Shown: positions 6,211 through 14,700 of the stretch, piece after piece | Numbering within the stretch: the stretch's first letter is position 1 | Layout: the number at the start of each line of letters is the position of its first letter | Assembly (NCBI GenBank): GCA_947165405.1 | Contig: CAMVAG010000026.1 | Span: forward strand, 1-14,716 | Origin: an uncultured Selenomonadales bacterium | Lineage (GTDB): Bacteria > Bacillota > Negativicutes > Selenomonadales > Selenomonadaceae | Direction: 5' to 3' | DNA length: 14,716 nucleotides | Notes under the pieces: generated by a model | The model's input: the letters and a program-made list of their open reading frames with translations, nothing else | What the model was told of the DNA's origin: nothing | Databases searched by the model: none | Translations under genes and position numbers: made by a program

Positions 6211-7530
6211 TTAACGGAGTGCGGGCGGAGTCAAATTTTTATCGATAATCAAGCGTTCGATGGCATTAATGACCATGCGCGGCGAAATTTTTTTCTGGCA
6301 TTCCAATTCGCGCGGCGTGTTTCTGTGATGAGGGCAAGGTTCGGGAACCAAATAAGCCACTCGAATATCATTAAAGCAGCCGTTGCAGACTTTACGATTG
6401 GCGACGCGATACGGCGTATAGAACTCGTGCCAATTTTGAGTGAAACCGGCAATCATAACAACAGGGCAACCGACAGCATCGGCAATCCACGAAAGCCCGC
6501 TGCTCAAGCCGATAAAAAATTCTGCGTGATACAGCATGTTCGCCCGCTCAAGCAAGGAATGTTCGCCCGTGAAATCTTCCGCGCCTTCGGGTTTGCAAAC
6601 AGTGTAACCGTCAGTCGTCGAAGTTGCTTCTCTGTCAATACAAAAGACCCGATAGCCGAGATTTTTTAAATAGTCGACGACAACATCCCAGCCGCCGGGA
6701 TAAAGCCAAGCTTTTCGCGCAACCGCTGCCTGCACTGCAATGCAAACATATGGTTCGTCCGTGACGGGTGGAGCAGTCGGTTCAAAGACGGCTTTCGGCG
6801 GAAGATAATTTATCCCCAAAAGCATTCCACCCACACGATTCAGAGGCATTTGACGAGTATCGACCGGCACAATAGGAAGATGAGACGTAAACATGGCAGG
6901 ATAATAAGTCGCATAAGTTTTGAAATCTACTTCGTCAATTTGAGGAATATCGGGATAAAGTTGTGCAACAAATTCGGGAAATTTATCGTGCATGCAAATT
7001 GACAGTTTGCAGCGATGATATTTTTTAAATTCTCTTATATACGGCAAAAAGGCAATCATGTCGCCCAAAACCGGACGATTTTTGAACATTATTGTAACGG
7101 GTTGTCCTTCGAGATTGAGCACGTGCGAAAAAATTTTTTGCTCGTCCAAAAAAACTTCCACTTGCCAACGAACAAAATATTGATCCAGTGAAACCAAGCG
7201 GCCGCCCGAAATATATTTGTCGAAAAAAATTTGTCCGCTGTCAAAATCGCTGACCTTAACTCGGAAATTTCCTTCCGGTATATCGAGGCGCAAGCCGCAA
7301 TTAAAATCCAAGCGCAAGCCCGGAAAACCCGTTTCGCCCCAAATTCGTGATTCGTAAATTCCTTCAGGCATTCTAAATACGTGTTTTGTTAAATTAAGAA
7401 AAAATGCTTGATCCAAATCTTCTTTTGTCTGCGGATGCATTTCGTCAAACGCTTGCTTAACCAGCGGATCGAAGCGATAAAACTTCCGATAATCTTCAAT
7501 GTTTCTCACGGTGAAAAAATGCAGTTTCAC
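6211..7530 (-). CDS. TibC/Aah-type autotransporter O-heptosyltransferase, copy 1
   Basis: A 439-residue paralogue of the next gene, about 80% identical by hand alignment, with one residue of length difference. It has the same BAHT features: Asp157 in GDMIAFLPYIREF, DTRQMPLNRVGGMLLGIN, YPGGWDVVVDYLKNLGYRV, FFIGLSSGLSWIADAVG, and the iron-finger cysteines 382, 385, 399 and 411. Differences from copy 2 cluster at residues about 41-54, 211-222, 301-306 and 386-400; the rest is nearly invariant. The GTG start has AGGAGG 7 bases upstream, overlapping the queE stop codon, so it is probably coupled to queE. TibC-type enzymes modify autotransporter passengers in the cytoplasm before export. No autotransporter is visible, but a giant repeat protein lies upstream. 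The LPS heptosyltransferase family (GT9) is related, but the iron finger favours BAHT. Confidence 0.86.
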   Translation of the reverse strand: MKLHFFTVRNIEDYRKFYRFDPLVKQAFDEMHPQTKEDLDQAFFLNLTKHVFRMPEGIYESRIWGETGFPGLRLDFNCGLRLDIPEGNFRVKVSDFDSGQIFFDKYISGGRLVSLDQYFVRWQVEVFLDEQKIFSHVLNLEGQPVTIMFKNRPVLGDMIAFLPYIREFKKYHRCKLSICMHDKFPEFVAQLYPDIPQIDEVDFKTYATYYPAMFTSHLPIVPVDTRQMPLNRVGGMLLGINYLPPKAVFEPTAPPVTDEPYVCIAVQAAVARKAWLYPGGWDVVVDYLKNLGYRVFCIDREATSTTDGYTVCKPEGAEDFTGEHSLLERANMLYHAEFFIGLSSGLSWIADAVGCPVVMIAGFTQNWHEFYTPYRVANRKVCNGCFNDIRVAYLVPEPCPHHRNTPRELECQKKISPRMVINAIERLIIDKNLTPPALR

Positions 7531-7541
7531 ATGGACGCCTC

Positions 7542-8276
7542 CTAAAACAGATTAATGAATTTGTGCGTTTGCGGTATGACGCGAACGTTTTTTATTTTGC
7601 GGAGCGCGGCGGCTTGGAAGGATAAAATTTTTTCCGCAGAGATCGCTTTCACATTTTTTATCGGCGTCACGGGTTGCAGGATTAAAAAAATTTTCGGGTC
7701 GACGCCGGCAATCAACTCAACCGCCGAAAAAAATTCTTCCGCAGTCGTTTCGCCCGTCACGACGATTTTAACACATAAATCTTTGGCTTGCGCGGCTCGC
7801 AAAAATTTTTCGTGCAGGGCGAAAAGATTTTTCCCTACGCTCGGCAATTTTATATCCATGCTGACAATATCGACGGCGTCCGAAATTTTTTCGAACTCGT
7901 CGGGAAGCGTGCCGTTCGTCTCAAGGAAAATCTTCACGCCAAAATTTTTCACAGCCTCCGCCACGTCACGAACGAATTGCCAATGCAAAAGAGGTTCGCC
8001 GCCCGTGAAACTCACCGCTTGAGTCGGAACGTCGTCGCTGAAATTTTTTATGACTTCGACAACCTGCGCGGCGTTGAGAGGATTTTTTTCGTCGCGGAAG
8101 ATCATTGAGCCCGCCGCCGTTTCAACCTTGCAAAACTCGGCGCGATTAAAATTCGTGTCGCAATAGGCGCAACTCAAATTGCAATCGGCAAGGCGCACGA
8201 AAATTTGTCGACAGCCGATGTACTTGCCCTCGCCCTGCACCGACGAAAAAATTTCTATGACGTTCGCGCTATTCAT
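7542..8276 (-). CDS. queE: QueE, 7-carboxy-7-deazaguanine synthase
   Basis: A radical SAM enzyme that converts 6-carboxytetrahydropterin to 7-carboxy-7-deazaguanine, on the way to preQ0 and queuosine in tRNA. The 244-residue product has the family start EIFSSVQGEGKYIGCRQIFVRLA. The cluster-binding cysteines are 32, 36 and 39 in CNLSCAYC (Cx3Cx2C). SAM and substrate motifs are VSFTGGEPLLHW, FLETNGTLPDEF, IVSMDIKLPS and LILQPVTPI. The ATG overlaps the queD end by 8 bases, so the pair is translationally coupled. Its TAG stop overlaps the ribosome site of the first glycosyltransferase. queC and queF are not in the window. Confidence 0.95.
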   Translation of the reverse strand: MNSANVIEIFSSVQGEGKYIGCRQIFVRLADCNLSCAYCDTNFNRAEFCKVETAAGSMIFRDEKNPLNAAQVVEVIKNFSDDVPTQAVSFTGGEPLLHWQFVRDVAEAVKNFGVKIFLETNGTLPDEFEKISDAVDIVSMDIKLPSVGKNLFALHEKFLRAAQAKDLCVKIVVTGETTAEEFFSAVELIAGVDPKIFLILQPVTPIKNVKAISAEKILSFQAAALRKIKNVRVIPQTHKFINLF

Positions 8277-8640
8277 AATACGTCACGCAGGAATTCGGCG
8301 TCTCTTGAACTTTGACGGCGTGCAGTTTTGTTGAGCCGTTGAAGATTTTGCTTGCGGCGAGGCTTTCAAAAATTTTTCGGGCGATGTTTTCGGCAGTGGG
8401 ATTTTCTTCCGCGAAAGTCTCCAGCTCATTCAAATACCTGTGGTCGAGGGCGTCAAGAACTTTATTGAGCTCCGCCTTGAGAATTTTAAAATCAATCAAC
8501 ATGCCGAGCTTGTCAAGATTTTCTCCGCGAACGACCGCGCAGATTTCCCAGTTGTGTCCGTGCAGGCGAGCACATTTGCCGTTGTAACCTTTAATGAAAT
8601 GCGCCGCCTCGAACGCCGAGCGAACTTCTATCTCATACAA
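8269..8640 (-). CDS. queD: QueD, 6-carboxy-5,6,7,8-tetrahydropterin synthase
   Basis: QueD converts dihydroneopterin triphosphate to 6-carboxytetrahydropterin, the substrate of QueE. The 123-residue product has zinc ligands His14, His27 and His29 (AAHFI, LHGHNW) and the catalytic Cys23 (GKCARLHGH). It also has LDHRYLNE and a C-terminal VQETPNSCVTYYE, all typical of the PTPS/QueD family at about 120 residues. I chose TTG 8640 as start: AAAGGAGG lies 8 bases upstream and MYEIEV is the normal QueD beginning. The longer frame from 8685 runs through the hairpin and the ribosome site. The hairpin leaves no visible room for a separate promoter, so transcription probably comes from upstream. Confidence 0.95.
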   Translation of the reverse strand: MYEIEVRSAFEAAHFIKGYNGKCARLHGHNWEICAVVRGENLDKLGMLIDFKILKAELNKVLDALDHRYLNELETFAEENPTAENIARKIFESLAASKIFNGSTKLHAVKVQETPNSCVTYYE

Positions 8641-8656
8641 AATAATTTCCTCCTTT

Positions 8657-8703
8657 GCAAAAAGAAAAGCGGTCGGCAACCGCAAAATTTTTGGTCACCG
8701 ACC
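8657..8703 (-). terminator. Terminator-like hairpin between the giant gene and queD
   Basis: On the minus strand GGTCGGTGACC (8703-8693) pairs with GGTTGCCGACC (8681-8671) through 11 positions, two of them G-U, around an 11-base loop. The stem is followed by GCTTTTCTTTTTGC. It starts 20 bases after the giant gene's stop codon, so it looks like that gene's intrinsic terminator. The tail ends 3 bases before the AGGAGG site of queD. Interrupted Ts and the lack of a promoter beyond it suggest partial read-through. Confidence 0.75.
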
Positions 8704-8722
8704 ATCAATTACCAATTTCCAA

Positions 8723-11700
8723 TCACTTCTGAACAAATTCTCTGTTCGTGCGGTCGACGGTGTAAGTCGAGCCGTCTTGCAGGCGATAATCGATATTGGC
8801 GGTGCTCTGAATCTCAAGCGAGGAACCGTCGTTCAATTCGATAAACGTGCCACCGTCGGTGACATCCGCCCGAACAATGTTATCGTAGAAAATATCTTCC
8901 AAGCTTACAACGTCGCCGTCGTGTGCACATTGAATAACATCGTGCCCGTTCTCCAAAGCGAAGAAGAAAGTATTTTGACCCGTGCCGCCGACGAGCGTGT
9001 CGTTCGAGGAAGCATAGCCGCCCCAAATGCTGTTGCTGCCCGCGCCGCCGATTATCAAGTTGTCGAATTCGTTGCCCGCCAAAGTGTTGTTGCCGGTTGC
9101 TTGCGAGGCGTCGATAGTTCTGAAATCGCCGTCGTATCTGATGCCGTGATACTCAAGCAAATCATCGCTCAACCAAATCGCAACGTCACCCATATTCGCG
9201 CCGACAGACATCGTGACGTTGTTTCCGATACCGACATAGCAATTTGTGAAGCCGTCGTATTCGACAAGCGGCGCATCGACTTTGGCAATCAAATCGTCGT
9301 TGACGTGGAAGCTCTTGCCCTTTGCGTCGACGATTGTCAAATAATCATCCTTGCTGTTGTTGATACCGATAACAACATCGTCGCCTCTCAACAGCACTTC
9401 GGTCACGCCGCTGTAATCGTCGAATTGAACGTAATCGGCAGTAACATCTGTTGTGCCGGTCATGAAGTCAAAGTTTTGAATCGTATCGCGTCCGTCACCG
9501 GGCATGTAGTAGAAAGTCGTTGAGCCGTTCTTATCTTCGCTCGTGTTGCCGACCATGAGGTCTTTGCCCGAATTGCTCCAAATGCTTGAGTTGCCCGTGC
9601 CCGCAATGAGTGTGTTGGGTGTGTCAGCCGCGCCGATAAGTGAGGAATTTCCTGCGCCCGCCTCGACTTTGTCTATGCCGAAGAATTGAGCCGTTCTGCC
9701 GTTCAAGTTGCCGGTTGCCTCGTTCAAGTTGACTTCGACAGAGCCGGTGAATTCGCTGAAGCTTATTCCTTTCTCATTGCCGAAGAAAACATTTGCCGCG
9801 CTGTCGTCGCCGACTTGAATGGTTTCGTTTTCTTTGGCTATCGCCGCATTGTATTCGTTGGTGCCATCGGTCAATTTAATTTCGTAAGCTGTCTCGTTAT
9901 CGCCCGTCGGGCTGTCGAAAGTTATTTGAGCACCGCCCGATTTCATGACGAGGTCTGCCGCGCCGTAGTCGAAGGCAAGGGCTGACAAATCTTTAATCAA
10001 AATTTGGTCGTCGCTGCCGTCGAAGCCCGAAGAGAAGTTGTGAACGGTATCGGAGCCGTTGTCGCCCAAGAGGATTGTCGCGCCTTCGGAAACGGATCTG
10101 CGCAAGTCTCTATCGGTGAGATAAATTTGATTGGAGCCGTTGCCCGCGTCGACGTAATCGCCTGCGCCCGCGAGGATTGTGTCGTTGCCAATGCCCGCCA
10201 CGATTGAGGAGCCGCCGCTCTTTTGAGTGTCGTCGGTGCTTTCGGCGTAGTTGCCTTTAATCAAATAGTTTTCGGTTGAGTCGCTCGTATCGATTGTGCC
10301 GCCGCCGTCGTGCGTGAAAGCAACGGGTTGTTTTTCGCCGTGAGCATTTACAAGATTGGCGGTCGTGGAACCGATATTGCCGGCTTCGGGGTCGAAAGTT
10401 ACAATCGCGTCGCCCAAAGTCATCGTGCCGTCGCCGAATTTAATTTCGTTGGACTTGACCGCGCCGACTATGTTGCTGTACTCGTAAGTTTTAACGGAGG
10501 CATTGTCGCCGTCGTAATTTTCAAGCGTGACGTTGCCTTTCGTCGGGATAATCAATGTTCCGCCGTCTTCGTCCAAGTCAACCGTGACATCGGCGTTGTG
10601 CCTGACAACAACGGTATCGGTGCCTTCGCCGGCCGTGACGGTAACTCTTGCGTCGGGGCTTTCGATAAGTGCCAAGTCGTTGTCGCCCGAAAGGTCAACT
10701 GCACTTGCGCCCGAAGAAGTCGAATCAATGTAAACGGGATTGTCGCCGCGTGCAAGAATATCTTCGGCGTCGGTCTTCTCGGTTATCGGAGGATCTTTCG
10801 GGTCAATCTTATAAGCACCGTCGCGGTTGGCGGTAATCGAATCGCCCGCTTGAATATCGAAAGACTTGCCGTCAATTTCGTAAGTGCCCGATTTATCGAT
10901 TGAAAGCGTTGCGTCTTTGTCGAGCCCGCTGATAACCGAACCGTTGCCGCTTAGGGTCGCGCCGTCCTCGTCGCCTTCCAACTTAAAGCCCGTGCCGTTA
11001 ATCGTAATTTCGCCTTCGGGGATAACCAAGCTTGTGTCGCCGATTTCGCCGTCAATGGAGCCGCCGCTTTCCAAGCCGATTATGTTCGTGATGTTTTCGC
11101 CGTCCGTTTCGACAGTGACATTTTGATCCGCCAAGTTCAAAGTCTTGCCGTTGATTGTGAAGCCGTCGAACGAACCGCTGACCGAACCGGAGAAATTGTC
11201 AAGCCCTCTGACGCGGCTGTTTTCGTCGGTTAGGAAGTCAAAGACCGCGTCGAGTGTATCGTTGAGAGTGTATTCGTCGGTGACAAAAGTGAACGTCCCG
11301 TTTTCTGCGCCGATTGTCATTTCGGGTGCGCTGTTGACTGTCGCGCCGTCGGTTATGCCGCTGATTTCCTTTGCCTTGCCGCCGCTGACAAGCACGTCGA
11401 AATCGTCGGTGTTGCTAACGTCGATGATTTTGTCGTTGATTACGGCGGAAGTCAAGTCGTAAACTGTCGCGTTCTTCAAGCCGTTGATTGTGCCGTCGAG
11501 ACCGCTGACCGAAGAAATTTCGCTGTCGTCTATGCCGAGCGTGACGGGCGAGGTGTTGCCGCTTAAAGTTATCTTTTCGTCGTTGACGTTGAAGCCCGAT
11601 TCTTTCTGCGAGATTACCAAGCTGCCGCTTTCCAAACTTTCAATGCCCGTGACTTTTCCTTTGCTCATGTCGAAGGCAAAAGAGTCGTCGTCCAAAATTT

Positions 11701-14700
11701 CGTAGGTCTTGCCGCTGACTTCAAAGACGCCTGCGGAATTTACCTCAACTTTATCGACGCTCCGTCTGTCGCCGAGAACGGTGACAGGCTCGTCCGATTC
11801 GCCGACAACTTTAATCGGGTCTCCGTTGACGGCTATGTTGTCTATGAAGTCGCCGATAACGCTGTTCACGCTGTCGATTGCGGAGAGGCTGCCGTTTCTG
11901 AATCTGTAAGTAACGGCGTCGTTGCTGTAGATAAAAGTCTTGTCGTTCGTCGTGAAGGAGCCGGCTTTGTCCGTCTTGACCGTCGAAGTATAAAGCCCGT
12001 CGACCGTGACGCCGTTGCTGTTGCCGATTTTTTCAAGCCCGCGCACGTCATCATTTGCAAGGTTAATCGTGTAGCCGTCGTCGTCGCCCGTGACCGTCAC
12101 GTTTCTTTTCTCTGTATCGAAACCGTTGGTCGTTTCGGTGACTTTAGTGGTTTGCGTCGTGTTGATTGTCTTATCGTCGAGGATAACCGTGCCGTCAACG
12201 TAAACGGCTCTGTTTGTGGCGTTGGTGACTACCGCGCCGCCCGTCAACGTAATGTTATCCTCGTTATCCATTGTCGCCATGCCCGTGCCGCTGTTGAGTG
12301 TCATGCCGTCGTAAGTGATTGATTCGCTTGCGGCGAGGTCGAGCTTGACGCCGTTATCCGTTGTGACAGCCGAAGTCGTGCCGCTTGCCGTGAAGTCGAC
12401 GCCGTTGACTTCGTAAGGTGCCGCGTTGAGTGTGAGGTTAATATCGGCGGGAGCTTCAACCTTCGCGGACTTTTCGAGGCTTATCGACTTGCCGCTCGAA
12501 CCGATTCCGACAGGCGAATCATCTGCGTTGGCAGTGATTTTGGTGTCGCCCGCCGTGATTGTGTTCGTGCCTTGCAGATTGAACGTCGTGCCCGCAACGT
12601 CAGCCAAAGATTCTGCCTCGACGCCGTCGCCCGTGAATTTGGCTTTGCTGTTCTTGCCGAAGTTTTCAGCCCAAGTGTAATCGTTCGCGTCATTTATTTT
12701 GAGAGCGGTTGCATTTTCATTGATGACAGTGACGGGTGTCTTGAAAAGATTCGCCGCAAATTTAATCGTGCCGTCTTCAGCAAGTGTATTGCCGCTTGAA
12801 ACAACATCTCTGAATTTGACGCCCGCAGGAACCAAGACGTTGCCGCTTCCGTCGACGGTGACGGTGTACTCGTCATAAGGATTGCCGTCGAAATACCAGC
12901 CGTCAACGTCGGTGTAATGGAGAATCGCTTTATCTTCGGGCGCGGTGTAAGTTATGCCGTCGATTGTCGCGGTCGAATTTTCTTCAAAGCCGTTGACTGT
13001 CTCAACTTCGCCGCTCGTGTCGAATTTAAATTCAACCTTCGCCTCGTCGGAAAGTTCCGCGATAGTGAAAGTTTCATTGCCTACAGTGAAAGTTCCGTTG
13101 CCCGCCGTGACTTCAACATTTCCAAAATCTTCGGCAAGCGTGAGCGTCTGTCCGTCAAGCAAGTTGAATTTGCCGGAAGAAAGTTCAATGGAATTCATGT
13201 TGTCGACGATTGGGCTGTTGCCTGTCGCGTCGATTGTGAAGGCGGTGTATTTTTCGGAAGTCTTGGCGGCAAGAACAGTCTTTGTGCCGTCCGAATTGAT
13301 TATCGTAAGCGGAACGTCGGCGAGGTCGTTTGCAATGTCAATCTTAACGCCGTCGACCGTGATGCCTGCAAGTTCATTGTCCTCGTCTTTCTTCAAGGAA
13401 TATTTGCCGTCATCATCTCTGGTGAGCGTGCCGAAAGTTTTCGTGGGATTTTCGAGGTCGTCAACAATTTTTGAAGTGTCGCCGTTGGAAAGTGTATTGT
13501 CGTTTACGGTTAAAGCTCCGTCCTTTGCAATGACAACCGTCGTCCAGTTGGAAGCAAGTCCGAGCGCGTCGAGTGTAAGACCGTCCGAATAATTTTCTTT
13601 GCCCGTCCAGAATTTTCCGCTTGTATCAATGAGACCGCCCGTCGCGATTTTATAAGTGTTGTCGTCGACTTTGAAGATGTCGCCGGTGTTCAAGCCGTTG
13701 ACCGTGACCGTTTCGCCGCTGACAGTAACCGTTATGCCGTCGCCGTCGCTTAGCATGATTTTATTGCCCGTCGTCGTCGAAACAGAATCATCCTTCGCCA
13801 AAGAAACCGTGCCGTCCGTTAAGGTGGAAGTCTTGCCGTCAGCATTTGCATCGATAAGAAGCTTGGTCGTTCCGTTGTAAGGTTTGGTGTTGACGGTAAC
13901 CGTTCCAATCGGCGCATTTACCTGCGTGGCAAAATCAACAGTCAAGCTTGCCCCGTCGGCAATATCTGCAAACTTAATCGTATCGGCTGCGTTGCCTTTA
14001 TCTTTAAGTGTTCCGTCCGCAAAGTTGAAGGCGGCAAGTCTTTCTGTGGGATTGGATATGTCGTCGCAGACAATGGCATCGGTCGTTACGGCTTTCAAGT
14101 CAAGCGTGCCGTCTTCGGGCGCAATGATATTGCTCCAAGCCGCCGAATTAAGGTCGATAATGGAAATCGTCTTGCCTGTGAGTACTTCGCTGATTTCGCC
14201 TTCTTCGTTCATCAAGCCGACCGCGCTCTGCGTGTAAGTCTTGCCGTTGAAAGTGAAGCTTTCGCCCGAATCGAGGTCGCCGATACTGACGAATTCGCCC
14301 TCAAATGCCCTGACAGTGACGGAACCGCTTTCGACTTTCAAGTTGGAAGAATCATTCGTCGCCGTGACTGTCGGATAATTGGTATCGTCGAGATTGACGG
14401 TGCCGGTGTAAAGCGTGGAAGTCGTGCCGTCCGAATCGATTTTAATTTCAGCAGCGGCATTATATTTTTGAGAATTGACGGTAACCGTTCCGCTCGGTGC
14501 ATTGACTTTGGTTGCGAAGTCGACATTCAAAGTTGAGCCTTCCGCAACCGTGACAGAATCTATATCCGTTGCGTTGGACGTGCCTTTGAGACTGGTCAGC
14601 TCGTCACTTACAATCAAATCCGCCAGCTTCTTTGTCGGCGTCGTTGTATCATTCAAGACAAGCTTATCAACTGTCTCATTTGAAACATCAAGGACGCCGC

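Noticed and set aside
4861..7530. LPS core heptosyltransferases (WaaF/WaaC type)
   Set aside because: The four-cysteine finger, the GDxIAFLPY motif and the N-terminal LDIPEGNFRV domain fit the TibC/Aah protein glycosyltransferases better.
8638..8685. Longer queD starting at TTG 8685
   Set aside because: It would translate the terminator hairpin and the AAAGGAGG site; TTG 8640 is spaced correctly and gives the normal QueD N terminus.
8641..8722. preQ1 riboswitch ahead of queDE
   Set aside because: The only structure before queD is the terminator-like hairpin; I see no preQ1 aptamer-like C-rich loop with an A-rich tail.
8690..8760. Promoter for queD in the end of the giant gene (TTGTTC, 17 bases, GGTAAT)
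   Set aside because: The -35 keeps only TTG and the -10 lacks its important second A; too weak to list as a feature.
8594..9523. Long plus-strand frame (309 codons) opposite the end of the giant gene, and similar ones at 10310-10903 and 12917-13592
   Set aside because: They lie antisense to one continuous coding frame and arise from its biased codon use. Their products resemble no domain, and they have no convincing ribosome sites.
14654..14656. TTG as the start of the giant protein
   Set aside because: The frame continues upstream to the window edge and matches the repeat unit; there is no ribosome site.
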